Below, piece by piece: positions 24,358 through 36,909 of a stretch of 64,000 nucleotides of DNA. Position numbers and translations under genes: made by a program. The first letter of the stretch is position 1. The number at the start of each line of letters is the position of its first letter. The stretch is from assembly GCA_012931725.1 (NCBI GenBank), contig CM022948.1, forward strand, positions 90,540,215-90,604,214, written 5' to 3'. Source of the DNA: Litsea cubeba. Taxonomy: Eukaryota; Streptophyta; Magnoliopsida; Laurales; Lauraceae. The notes under the pieces are model-generated. The model ran no database searches, was not told the DNA's origin, and saw only the letters and a program-made list of their open reading frames with translations.

Positions 24358-25750
24358 TTGAAGTCTTATTTGCAACTCTACTGATGATGCTATAGATGGA
24401 AAATGGATGGATTATGAATAACTAATATTTTTTTTATTTTATATCTATTTTAATATTTCTTACTTAAAAATAAATAAATTCATGATTCGTGATAAGATAA
24501 ATCATATCCATAAAAGACCACAATGAGACCTCTCCCACTGGACTATGCCCCATAAATAGCATGCATCCAACTGGGTCCCAAAAGAGGCTTAAGCTTTTAC
24601 CTCTCACACAAGCCATGAGAGGTATTGCTTTGCAAAAGGAATTTATATAAATACGTATGTAAGGAGATTTTCTCCAATGTGAGTCCAACCATGATGTTTT
24701 TTCCTCGCCTCTAATTTAGAGGTCTTGCTTTGTGAATAGGCAAGGATTGAAAATCTTGCACCACCCTTGTGAGAGACTCAAATTGTATAAATCCAATCAA
24801 TATATACCAATTTACCTGCAATTGGGTTTACAAAGATCTAACTTGAATTCACAATGGTTTCTCTATATTAGCTGTGCATTTGGGCAAGAACCAAGAACGA
24901 TAAACCATTAGCAGAGCTTAAAAATAAAACACACCGAAGTGGCATTTGGATGGGCAAAAAGGAAGGAGAAAAGAGAGGCAAAAATCACCAACTTTGCCAC
25001 AAAACGCATTCACATCCAACACACATGCGACAAGCAGGTGTCAAAATCCAGACCACTGATCATAATAGGCCCCATCTTGAAGGGGAACATGGCCCAAACC
25101 TCACAAGTGATCAAAGGGTAAGCAACGCAAAGGTGCCAGATGTAGTTTTCCCTTCTAAAATCCTCCGTAGAGGTGGTATTTTTGAAACAAGCATAAAAAT
25201 AGAGGTCAACACTTCCTCTTTGCACTTGAGTTGAAACAAGCATAAAAACACAGATCAACACTAGCTCTTTTTGGGCTTCTTTTTCCCCACTTGGATGAAA
25301 AGGCATTTTCTCAGAAGTGGGAATTATATCAAACATTCAGGGCCACATGTCAAGCCAAACTTTATCTTTAGACAGGTAATTGTAGCGTCTAATGACTCTA
25401 ATCACTGTCCCAACAGAACCAAAGGGATATCAAATCAAAGTGAGGAAGAAAGAAAAGAAGAATAAGTGAGAAAAAAGTACACAAAACCCCTTTCATTCTT
25501 AAGAACACAAGTGGTAAAAGCATAGTTTCACATCCTAGTGCGTCATGACATGACAAAAAATAATAATAAAACAGAAAAGAAACTTCTAAGATCCTGAATT
25601 AGGAAGTATAACAATTTCTGTAACAGAACCAAAAGCCTTTAATATTCAAAACTGAAGAAGTTTGGAGTGGAAATAACCTGCTAAAGGAATCCTTCCATTG
25701 GCCAATTCTGCTCCCCCTAGTACAGTCAAATGGTCAATTTGACCCTGCCA
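24358..25750. other. Intergenic and 3' flank of the TMN gene
   Basis: No gene was recognised. The bases just before 25751 would be the 3' UTR of the minus-strand TMN gene. CACTTGAGTTGAAACAAGCATAAAAA-like short repeats occur near 25190-25250. Confidence 0.45.
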
Positions 25751-28700
25751 TCAATCAATCTTCACAGACGAATAAATGAGCCGTGTGAACCAGAAGCATG
25801 CATAGAAACCGATTGTTCCTGTCAGCACAAAGAATGCATATGAAACGATAAGCATGTAGCCAAAGTACAACACTCCTGACACAGGCTTCGTAATCTCGAG
25901 CTTTGTAAAGAAGTAGAACGTGGCATAGAGGAAGAGGTAGAGTGCTGAAGAACCAGATGTCAGATATGACCTCCACCACCAGAGATAATCCTCACTGCAT
26001 AGCTGGAAGTAGCATAGCACGATAGTTATCTCAGCACAGGTGACAATGAGGATGAGGAAGACAATGAAGAGAAACCCAAATATGTAGTAGAACTGGTTCA
26101 ACCATATTGAAGTAAGGATGAAGAACAGCTCAATGAACACAGCTCCAAATGGTAGTATCCCTCCGATAAGCACAGAGAAGATGGGGTTCATGTACCATGC
26201 CTGCTCCGGAATCTGCCTTGGGATTTTGTTCGTCTTGACAGGATCCTCGATAGCCTGCTTCTTGAACCCAACAAAGCTACCCACAAACACTAGAGGGACT
26301 GAGATCCCAAACCAGAGGAAAACCAGGGCAAACATAGTTCCAAATGGCACTGCACCAGATGACTTCTCCCCCCAGATGAGAGCATTCAAGACAAAGAAGA
26401 TGGCAAAGACAACAGCAGGGAACATGAATGCGGTTTTGATAGTGACTTTCTTCCACTCTGTTCCCTTGAACATCTTGTACAGACGGGCAGAGGAGTAGCC
26501 AGCAAACAAGCCCATGAAGGCCCACAAGAGGAGCATAGCTGTCATCAATCCACCTCGGTTTGAGGGTGAGAGGAAGCCAAGGACCGCAAAAATCATGGTA
26601 ACAAGAATCATTCCAAAGAACTGGACACCCGTCCCAACATATACACAAAGTAAGTCTGAGTTTGTTGGTGGCCTAAAAACATCGCCATGAACCAGTTTCC
26701 ATCCCGTCTCTTCTTGTGCTTCTTCTTGGGTCTCCAGCTGGTTGTACTTGGAAATATCCCTGTACAGTGTTCGCAACATGATCATAGCCACCATCCCCGA
26801 GAGGAAGAGCACGATCATCAGAGAATTGACAATAGAGAACCAGTGGATTTGATCATCAGTCATCAGAAGGTATGTGTCCCATCGAGATGCCCACTTCACC
26901 TCACTCTTCTGCAAGTTGGAAGCGGAAGGAAATGCTCTAAATGATCTATCTTCCAAACTCAACATTTTTTAAGCAGTTAATATATATGTGATGCATTAAG
27001 AAGATCAATGAAAGAGTATCAGATCTGCTCGGAACAGATGATCTTTCAATTAGATTATCTTTTGATGAAATTTGGTTTACACTAAAATAAATGAGGCTCT
27101 ACTAGGAATGAAGGTAAGGTACTCACCTCGAAATCAACATCATAAGTGAATATAATTTCCTTCTTATCTCCAACCTCTTGTGGTGAATCAGAATTGACAA
27201 CTGTGCGTTTCGCATGAGGATCACAGGTTGTAAGGCGAGTCTTATCATTCCAATCGCCTTCATATTCATGCTTAATACTGGACCCAAGAAGTAAAAGCAT
27301 TTCATATCAAACATAAACCAAGAAGGGCAACAGAAACACTACCTATGAAAATCAGGAGGCTGCTTGCTTTCAAAGTAGAAAATCTTGGATCTCTCAAACC
27401 AGAAGGCCTTTTTTTTTTTTTTTTCTTTTGAATGCTTTTAATTGGATTAAAAAAATGATGGGATGAAGAGATTGGTTGTCAACAATTTTATCAGAGAGAA
27501 TGAGAACCTGACGAGACAAAAAACTACTTTCCTAGAAATCAACCAATTTTTCATGCGACCATCCTAATTATTTTTTCAACCAATGTCATCAACTACAGAG
27601 CATTAAAAATCCAAGATTTCTTCTCTCTTGAATGCAAACGGCCCCTCAACCAACATCTAATTATTAAGCTACAAGAGATAGAGCTTGTTTGACCTGAATG
27701 GTTTGACCTCAAATCCAACTATCCTTGCTGAATCAGTCAGTTCGTCCTTGTGAAACTTGACTAAAAATGATAAATGATTGTGGATAAAATGCCTTTCATC
27801 CTTACTCTGCAACAATAGTTAAGTACAAATCGCATGGTCATTAGTAAGAGTTTGATGAAAAGAGCACTGCAGTTGTGCGAGTGACCCTTAGAAAAAAAGG
27901 AGTTAGCTAAAAAAATGCCTTCATTCCTATTGCACTGTATTGCAATATTTCCATATGACAATCTTTTAGCATTCTGATATTGGTGACTTTCTTATCAGTG
28001 ATAATAATGGCCACACAAATTCCAAATGCCAACAAAGAAATATAAGATATGAATGGAATATTGCAATATATGCAGGATCTAAACAGCACCTAAGTTAAAA
28101 ATGGCAGTTCATTTAATATTATAAAATTTATTATTTGATATTTACTCCAGTGTATTGGCCTTTGAGGCCAACGTGAAAGCCTTGCTGATAAATGGTCGCA
28201 GATTCCAGTTCTTGTCTTTTTATAGGAACAACAAGAGGAAGATTATCAAGGATCCTGTAAAATACCATTTACATTTGTTATGAAAAGAATACATGGATAA
28301 TATCAGATGATTTTACATGGATAAGATCAGATGATTTAAATGATAAGAAGTTCAACAATGATGCTGTCTTACATGTTTACTCGATATTCATCCTCAATTT
28401 TTTCTTTGAAGTCTTTTGCTTGTTTTGCATCAAGTGTTATCCGGCAGGCGATGGTACACATCTGTGGTTCCCTCATTTTAAACTGCAAAAGAACATCTCC
28501 ACTCATAAACAACAATAAACAACCATAATTAATTGCAGAACATCAACATCATTTTAAACAGAAAATATAGCTGACCACAAATGGGGAGTTTTCAATGCGA
28601 TCACCACGGAGGACTTCCCCAAGATTCTCTGCATTGTCAACTATTTTTTCTGGGGGACAATAAGGGAGAGAGTAGTAGGAATATGGAAGCTGTGTTTTTG

Positions 28701-31700
28701 TAGAGGTCAGCTTATTCACTTTCACCTTCAGCAAATCCCCCTGAAGCCAAAATAAATGCAATGTTACATAAAAATCAGATAATGAAACCAGAACAACTTG
28801 TTATGGTCACGCGGGCAAAGTAGACGGTTCTGAAATGATGTAAAAGAATAAATCTCAACAGAAATAATGAGCACAAAGTACATGCATAATGGCGCAATTT
28901 ATGAGTCCCAAATAATGACACATGGAGACTTCAGTATCCATATTTGTTGTACTTGAAATTTCAGTTTTAGTAATATTAAATTGATGCTCTATCTGGGCAA
29001 ATCATAAATCCCAATATCAACAAGTAATACCTTGAACAAACACATGTAGACTTAAATGAATGCAAATAACTGAAAAGTCTTGAGGCTTCAAATTAAAGAC
29101 TCAGGCTATCAAACTGAGAATTTTCCATTGTTTATAAATATGAAATTACCAGGTGCAAATAATCTACTATCAGTTTGAGCGTATCAGTTTGTGTTGACCT
29201 CAACAAGTCCTTCGAGTTTCTGTCTGTTGTATAGCCAAATAAAAAGCAAGTCGTAGGAGAAAAACTCTGCTTAAATTTTGATGTTTATTTACCCAGCACA
29301 AGTTCTTCAATTTAATACAAGTACTACATGAGGAATTAACTGTAAGTAAAAGAGTTAAAAGAACCTGATGTAGTACTCTAGTTGATCTCTAAAACGTGTC
29401 TAATGTGATGATTTAGAGACATATGACAGTGTGGTACTGCAAATATTTTGAACTGGCATGTGCACAAATGCAAATATTTTCTTTGTGCATGCAGAGGGAG
29501 AAGAGAAAGAGGAGGAGAGGGAGGGAAGAAGAAGGAAGGAAGGAAAGAGAGAAGGGGAAGAGAAAAAAAAAAAGGGGGGGGGGGGGGGGGACCTAGGATT
29601 TTCATTTGGGTGGGGCTAAAATTTTGCTAGACTTAACATTTAAAAAAAAAAATTTTGCTAGGCTTTACCAGACTTTTTTACATTACCAAATAGCACCTAA
29701 ATGTGTTTCTTTAGAAAATGTCCAACTTGTGGAACTCAACTAGATGCATGAAGTTATTGAAGATTGGGCAATGAAGAGGTTAGCATGTGATTAGAAGTAC
29801 CAAAAAGCTTTAGATGGATAAAAAATGATTCTAACCTTGATTTTAGATACTCAAACTCACATTATCATGTTTCACTAAATTTATATGTCAAAATGAATGC
29901 CCAATGAAGGTCACTGCAAATTCAAGGTGAGTAGTGGGTGTATGAGAAAAACTGAATACAAGAACATTTTGAGGACACCCATCCTTTTCTCTTCTTTTTT
30001 TTTCACTTTCTCAAAGCCTCCAACCTTTGGATAATGGGAGCGAAATTCAGTCTTTGAATCATAGTGGGGGTACGAAGACATGATAACAGGAAAGAATTTG
30101 GTCATCTTTGGATTTTTGTAGATACGATCAGATTTGGCGGTTTAGGGCTTAGGGTTTGGATTAGGATTTGGGGAATCAGGGTTTGGAAATAGAATTTGGA
30201 AACTAAGCATTCAGATTTAGGTATAGAGTGATTATGAAGGATTATTCTAGATATGTTTGGCAGATAAAGATGTAGTAGTCTACACAGTACATAGGGATTG
30301 GCAACGAGGAGCTCGATTGACAATCGACGAGAAGAGGTTTCGAAAGAAGAGGGAGTGACGTGTTGCCGCAATGTTTTCTTTTTTTTCTTTTTTTACCAAC
30401 GAAGTTTTACATATGTTGGGCTATCTTTAAACATATGTGGAGCGATAAGTTTGGACATGTGGGGCATGCTCCAAGGCCCCATTCGACTCTATGGGGATTT
30501 CAATTCCGACCTAGGGTGACTGCTGCAGATCGCATCCCCAACTCTATGGGGATTTCAATTCCGACCAGGGGTGACTGCCCCAGGTCACAACAACATAGGT
30601 CCGCCCCTAGGGTGGGGTTGGTGTTACAGCAAGTAAACATGCTCCATCGACAAATTGGTAATCAGACATAACCTTTTTATTTATTTATGTGTTGTTTCTC
30701 TCTAAACCCTACATATAATTTTTTTTTTTATTTTTTATAATGGAGGGTGTCCCAGCCCTTTGGGCCAGAATAATTCCTACGGGCCCAGCGGGAGCCGGGT
30801 AAATCCCATGTGGCCCCAGTGTGGTAGTGCAAACAGTGGTCCTAGGCCAACTGAGCTACCCCTCGGGGTTTTTTAAACCCTACATATAATCCTAAATCAG
30901 AACAAGAAGTTAACCATAAAAGAATGACGAAAAGAAAGGAAAAAAGATATTTGCAGGACAGACCTGTCTGAAATTTAACAATAAAAAATCAGAGGTGACA
31001 TCCTTGGCCTATAGCCTTGCACTAATAGCCTAGTGGCAACGTAAACACAACACATCCACACTGTCTAAGTGCAAAACTAAGAATTTCTACCAAATAAAGT
31101 CTGTTTTCAACACTAAATGTGACTCTTAATCCACCCAACATCGATGTCTCTTGATAGGAGTATCTGATCTTTTATTGCAACCTGGGCTACAAGCCCATTA
31201 CTCCTGTTCCTTATACAGAATCCAACTTGTGCTTAAATACATACTTTGCCAATACAAAATGCACTGATACAAGAATGCACATTTATAAGAACGCAAACAT
31301 CTCACAAACCAGATTTTTTTTTTTTTTGAATGATGACTTTCATTAAAAACAAACCAGATTTCAATGGCGGGAAAAATGATGATATCAACAAAATAATGCA
31401 TGTGCATACAAGTATACCTCAAGAACGATAAATTCAAACCAACCACATTTAGACACCAGGATAACAAATTACAGATGCATGTATATCCAATGTAATGATG
31501 AATTAGAATGCTTTCAAGCAATGCAGAGAAACGACGATAATCTTCCACCATTTGTTCAGGGCAGCATGATTTGCATGTTAATATCACAGAGCACACATTT
31601 GTTAATATCATGCACACAGATATGATACACACCCCATCAATGTGGCTGTATGTGTCATCATGGCATGTGTATGAAACCCCAAGTGAAGCCCATGGAGGAA

Positions 31701-33094
31701 AATGGGCTCCACCTGATGAACAGTTTAGTCTAAATTCAGGGCCAGAGCATCTACAAAACGGTTCCCACCTTAACTATTGCTTGGATCTTGCATTGTCTAC
31801 GCTCCGCCTAGTGATAAACTTAGAAATGATCCACACCCGCAAACCATCTCAAAATCCACAAAATCACCCATATGATGAGGAACTGAAAATGTTACCCATG
31901 CAATATGGCTTCCAAAAGAACACTACACAACTTACAGTTAAAAGAGCATCCAAAATCCAAATGCAAAATCTAGAATCCATCCAGCAGCTGAATCAGATAT
32001 CGTATGGAATCTTCCTAATTTTGGCAACAAAGCCTATAATCCAACGCCAAATTATTCATCTAAGAAATAGAATCGTGAATAAAGAAAATCCTCATCTATA
32101 TAAATATTCCCACCTTGACTGTTGCTTGAATCTTGCACTCCACACACTGCAGCAAACTAGCCGGAGAATTATCAATGATCTACGCATCAAGTCAAAATCC
32201 ACAATCTCCCATATAGATGTGGGACTGAAAATATTTCCAATCTGACATGACTTCCAACAGATCAACATTCGCTGCATTTTATTTCTGAAGTTGATTCATT
32301 TTCCACGGAAAAACGAAAAATTAAAACTCATTTTTTTCCTTCAAATTCAGTTTCCAGTGTTTGGTGTGGTGCAGCTTTATCCACTGCTAAGCGTTTCTAC
32401 CTTCTTCTTTTTTTTATCCGAATCTGAATTCCAGAAAATTACCGAAGATGCCTATGGAAAATGCTAAGACGACAGGACAAAGGAGACACATTCTATCAAA
32501 CAAAGATTTATCATTTCCTTTTCAGCCAAAAACACATATACACCCTTCAACAACTCAGGCGATCTAGGAGGCATTCAAACCCGAAATCTATAATTTTTCC
32601 AGAAGCCTGAGTCTTTATCTCCTACGAAATCCCACGAATTTAACCCAAAAACCAAAAATCCAACACCCAATTCTTCACCCGACATAGTCAAAGCATCGAC
32701 GGTTTTAATACGCAACCTGACACGAAATTCAGAATTCCTATGGCATCCAAATTCAATATCTTGCGAAATCTCGCGAAATCGACTAAAAAACCTAAATACA
32801 AGCATCTAATTCTCCACCCGAACAAATCGAAGCGCGAAACCGAAATTGCCACAATAATCCAACGCCAACGCCACAGATCGAGTAAAAAATCCCCAAAACT
32901 ACAAGATCTAATCCAAACGCAAGCCAAAAACACTGAGATTAGCCAAGAGAAAGGAGAAAGATGATCATAGAAGATCTGACCTTTTCAAAATCCTCGGGAG
33001 CGACGCCTGGGAGGTAGAATCCGCGGACATAGAAGAAGAGAAGGAAGAGAGCGGAGATCCGGAGATGAATCGCAAGAGATCGAGAGATCTCCAT
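25751..33094 (-). CDS. Transmembrane nine superfamily protein (TMN/TM9SF/EMP70)
   Basis: Seven exons (33094-32981, 28740-28576, 28482-28373, 28254-28146, 27806-27694, 27277-27127, 26908-25751), all GT-AG, give 639 aa. Residues 1-25 form a signal peptide (hydrophobic LFLLFFYVRG), followed by FYLPGVAPEDF, the usual mature start of the family. The lumenal domain runs to about residue 270. The last exon carries KWASRWDTYLLM and the nine membrane spans. The C terminus SSVKID matches the KxD COPI-binding signal that keeps TMN proteins in the Golgi. The family works in endomembrane trafficking, sorting of membrane proteins and Golgi pH/ion control. Length is typical (590-660). Intron 1 is unusually long (4.2 kb) and full of transposon pieces. 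Each junction restores a conserved family phrase, for example YRVN|M|ILDNLP and YTG|SKDE. Confidence 0.93.
29495..29590. repeat. Purine-rich tract ending in (G)17
   Basis: About 80 bases of GA-rich sequence run into A11 and then 17 consecutive G. The exact length of such a run is unreliable in sequencing. Confidence 0.85.
30703..30890 (-). mobile_element. tRNA-derived SINE with 17-bp target-site duplication
   Basis: On the minus strand the 154-bp body (30720-30873) begins with GAGGGGTAGCTCAGTTGGCC, which includes a perfect tRNA A box, and ends in an A-rich tail (T-rich on plus). TAAACCCTACATATAAT flanks it exactly on both sides (30703-30719 and 30874-30890). The B-box region is degenerate. 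A 17-bp perfect duplication points to a fairly recent insertion. Confidence 0.87.
31304..31361 (-). mobile_element. Minimal LINE-tail insertion (about 33 bp) with target repeats
   Basis: ACAAACCAGATTT occurs at 31304 and again at 31349. Between them is only a T tract plus GAATGATGACTTTCATTAAA. Read on minus this is a short 3' end followed by poly(A), as left by an extremely 5'-truncated LINE event. The CTTTCATT block is shared with 21770. Confidence 0.65.
31765..32265. repeat. Diverged direct repeat of about 165 bp
   Basis: TCCCACCTTAACTATTGCTTGGATCTTGCA at 31768 matches the segment at 32106, and the later blocks (AAATCCACAA, then ACTGAAAAT and CTTCCAA) follow in the same order about 340 bases further on. 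This looks like two old copies of a short repeat. Confidence 0.6.
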
Positions 33095-33873
33095 CTGAGA
33101 TCTGGAGGAAAGAAACTAGGGTTTGAAGGGTTTCAGACGAGAAAGATCTGTTGGAAGACAAGATCCAGATCCGGAAGAGGGTTTCTGGTCTTTTTCTTTC
33201 TATTGTTTTATAGACGGCGTCGGGGGAAGAAGGGATGTCAGACCGTCAGAGTGGGGTTCGAGGAAATGATGAGGGAAATCGGACTTTAAAACTTAAAAAT
33301 GGAGTATTTACAAGTTCACCCCTATGGTTTCTTACATTTATAAATACACCCCGGAGTTGTGAGCAAAAACAATGATAACTTTGTTGTTGTTGTTTTTTTT
33401 TTTTCATCGAAATCCTCGGCAGCGAGCCTATTTGTTTGGCCACTTCACTAGTAAAGTAGAGTGAAGTAAAGTCTGTTTTCTCTAAAAAATAAAAAAATAG
33501 GGGTCATATTAAAATATAAAATTTTAAAACTCCCTCTTTGATTTAAAACATATAAAAAATCAACGTTTTCATGCCACTAAAAGACAAAAATCTACGTACA
33601 TTTTACCCAAAAAGTAAAATAAGATTTCTTATTAAGCTACTAAAAATAAATTTTGATCATACTATGATTAGATCCCTTGTCTTTCTTTCCCTACTTGTTG
33701 CAAAATTATTTTCTTATTAGTAAGGTGAAGTGAATGGTTAAATTAAAAGATAAGAAAATAAGAATGGTCAAATAAAAAAAGTGATGGATTTTTGTCGTTT
33801 GTGAAATCAAAATAAAGGTTTTTTTGTCATTTAGCGGTTTTGAAAAAAAAACTTTTTGAAATTTTTTTTTTAA

Positions 33874-33896
33874 GGGGGGGGGGGGGGGGGGGGGGG
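33874..33896. repeat. Homopolymer (G)23
   Basis: Twenty-three G in a row after a T9 tract. Length is likely polymorphic or a sequencing estimate. Confidence 0.9.
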
Positions 33897-34749
33897 CTGA
33901 GCTTTAATTAAAGAGAGTCATATGAATTTTCAGTCGTTTCAACTGAAAGAGGTACCGAGTAACATTCCATTAAACTTTTCATATGTGAACTTCGATGCAA
34001 AATTACCCATTTATTCTTCTTCATCAACCCACCTTTTCATACTCTTCATCTTCTAAAACAACTAGCACTAGTGAGTACGTTAGAGAGTTGGATATAATAA
34101 ATAACTACGAAAGAGTAGGGATGTGAAACACGTGACTTAAAAAATGTTTAGCCTTATATTCATACTCAACTCCAATGGTCAGCTTCTAGAATAAACCATA
34201 GCTTGAAAAAATAAAGTCATGTAAAAATCTCAATGACATGCTATAGAGAATATTCCAATATAAATTTTTTATAAGATCCATTTACTTGTTCAGTATTTAG
34301 TTCATGATAAATTCAATGGAATGCATTCTCTCAAGGGGCTATAATATATAAGTTACATAATAAGATTCACCAATAACATCAAATAGTCTTCTCTTGGATA
34401 GCAAATGACTGTTTCGCCATTATTCTCTATAAGATTGCACTAAAGTGAATTTTCATCTACCACCGTGTTGCTTTGTTTGATTGTATTGATGGCCCTAAGC
34501 CTCAATAAAGGAGGAGGATAAGTGAGGACATACACTTGGTGCCTAGCAATGGTATATAAAAAACTAAGGTTTTATTTTATTCCCTTTATCCCTTAAGGTT
34601 TGGCCCCATCTATACCTTAGCCCATGAGAGTCGGGTAAGGAAGACCTTTCGAAAGTTTTTGGCCACCTTAATCCCAGCTTGCATATATAGAGGGTAGGGC
34701 TCGGACAACCTCAATTCGGCCCCACCTAGCACTTTAATGATTCTGGGGG

Positions 34750-35195
34750 TGCAACGGTTGAGTTAATCGTTTGTTTTGGGAAAATCGTTAACTAAACTGT
34801 ATTTTACTGTTTTTTATTTTTAAAAATCATAACCGTATCCTAAAAAACTGTTAAGAATCGAACATCGATTAAACATATTAGATGGTTTGATTACGGTTAA
34901 TTGTCACTTAAAAAATATATCCTTTTCCCTCTGCTGCATACAGAACAACAATATCATTTTTCACATACCAAACAAAATAACACTATAATTTTTCATGAAG
35001 ATAAACACACGCACGTCATTTTATTTCATTTAGGCCCTTTAGTTTTTTATTTATTAGTGTAACGGTTCTGTTCGGTTAATAACCTTAAATCGAGATTGAA
35101 AACCGTAATCGAACCATGAAGCACGATTTTTCGATTTTAATAACCGTAATCGAATTGTGAAATACGGTTATTAACCGTCGGTTTGGTCGGTTAGA
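34750..35195. repeat. CGGTTA/TAACCG-rich repeat, probable hAT-like remnant
   Basis: CGGTTA and its complement TAACCG recur at least eight times in both orientations, with a short palindrome TACGGTTATTAACCGTC near the right end. Clustered, inverted short motifs of this kind are typical of transposase-binding subterminal zones. No clear terminal repeats or target duplication were found. Confidence 0.35.
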
Positions 35196-36084
35196 CAATT
35201 TTTTTTTTTACACTCATAAATGATCTTGTCTAAAATGAATAATGCTATCTTTGGAGAGACAGTGTCCAATGCACTTTAAGGACTTCTTTGCATCAATGTG
35301 GAGAGGTATTTCAAGGAAGTGAATTTTTGGATGGAGGTCCGAACTCCATTTTCCTCTATTGCAAAGAAAAAACTCTGGATTTTGTTTATTTCTCTTGTGA
35401 TAAAAAAGATCGTACTAAATATAAAAAAGGACATAGAAATGAAAAAAAAAAAAAAAAGAGAAAGCTTTTGCTCTACAAAACTAATAGCAAAATAATGTCA
35501 CGAGGGCACATTTGTATAATATTCGGAGAAAATCAATTTTGTTGATTATTTTTCTCTTCTAAAATTATAAAGAATTTAATACATTTTTTAATATATTTTT
35601 CTCCATAAAAGCAGTAACTATACCTAAAAACATGAAAAATATCTTTATTTTGGTAAAACCGAAAAAATGAATACACAAACGTATTCTAAATCGATTTTAT
35701 ATGTTGACTAGTATTATTTTTTTAAAATTTTTAAAAAAGCGGACAAATCACCAGTGCATTCGAAGTCACACTCTGGAGTCCGGACCATCTATTGACATTT
35801 GACGCTACGTGTTCAAGTTTGAGTGCAAGACACCCAAAATAATTCTCGAAATCGTTCCACCTAAGCCCCTTCCAAGCCGACACCGGTTGCATCCGGTCAA
35901 CTACCCCCTTCCACCGGCTGCTCTCGTTCCACCTCAGCCCCTGCTCTCTTTCTCTCTCTCTACTCATAGCTCTCTCACTCTAAAAATCCCCAAAATTGTA
36001 TTTCTACTACTTCCTTCTCTCGAATTCGAGCTTCCTCCTCCCCCTTTCCAGCGTAGATCGCAGGGATTTATCACTGATTTCTCT

Positions 36085-36790
36085 CGATTTAGGTCTCGAT
36101 CTGTATTTCTCACTGTGATTTCAGCTCGTTTGGAGGATTTCAAGAGAATGGCTTGAGTTTCAGCGAAACTGCAGATTTTCGTGTGGAAGGCAGAAAAGAG
36201 CGGGTTTTGGATCTGTTTTTGAGTCTCAGAGCTCTTACTTTGGCAATGTGGTATGAAGTCTCTGCTCTTTTACTCGATTTCTTTGGCGAATTTGAGTGCT
36301 GGTTTGAAAATGGGGCATCTGCAACGTTGAACTGGATCTAGATCCTCTTTCTTCTGAAATCCGTGCATTTTCTAAGGTTGAGGATGTATACGTCGAGATC
36401 TGGTGGTTTTTTTGGAAATCTGGTCCTGTTTTTCGATGATCGAGGTCTCGATCTGTGTTAGATGCAGTGATTGCTGTTTTTTCAGTGGTTCTGAACAGAA
36501 TGGCGTGGATTTTTAGTGAAGCTGCAGTTTTTTTCATGTGGAAGGCGGGAAAGAGCGGGGTTTTGATCTTTTTTTGAGTTTCAGAGCTCTGATTTTTCCA
36601 ATGTGCTATGAAATCTTTGGTTTTTCCGAACTTTCTCGGGCGAATTGCTGTACTGGACCGAAAATGGTGCTTCTGCACCACTGAATTATATGTAAATCCT
36701 CTTTCTTCTGAAATCTGTCGGCTCTCTAGGGTTTTAATGGATATATGAGTTGAAATCTGGTGGTTTTTGGGAATTGAGGTACTGGTTAGG
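36085..36790 (+). repeat. Tandem duplication (period about 352 bp) in the TAG leader region
   Basis: AGGTCTCGATCTGT at 36091 recurs at 36443. GTGGAAGGC, AAGAGCGGG, TTTCAGAGCTC, TCCTCTTTCTTCTGAAATC and ATCTGGTGGTTTTT follow in the same order in both copies. The copies differ by many substitutions and small indels. The repeat ends about 120 bases before the start codon of the glycosylase gene and is probably transcribed as leader or leader intron. Confidence 0.8.
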
Positions 36791-36909
36791 GTTTTCAGTT
36801 GATTTGTGCTCTGTAACAATTGGAATCAACCTTTGTTTTGGTAAAAGTGGAGAAGCCGGCGGTTTCTCAGAACAGAAAAGTGGGTTCTGTGGAAAATCAA
36901 GGAGTTACC

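Larger units (their letters stand above)
28741..32980 (-). other. Intron 1 of the TMN gene
   Basis: A 4.2-kb GT-AG intron between the signal-peptide exon and the GDLLKVKVNKL exon. It holds a purine-rich/poly-G tract, a SINE with 17-bp target repeats, a tiny LINE-like insertion and a diverged 165-bp direct repeat. No other gene was seen in it. Confidence 0.85.
33095..35940. other. Spacer between the divergent TMN and TAG genes
   Basis: Contains the TMN promoter and leader just above 33094, the (G)23 run at 33874-33896 and a CGGTTA-rich repeat at 34750-35195. No gene was seen. The TAG leader probably starts within the pyrimidine-rich zone near 35900-36000. Confidence 0.5.
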
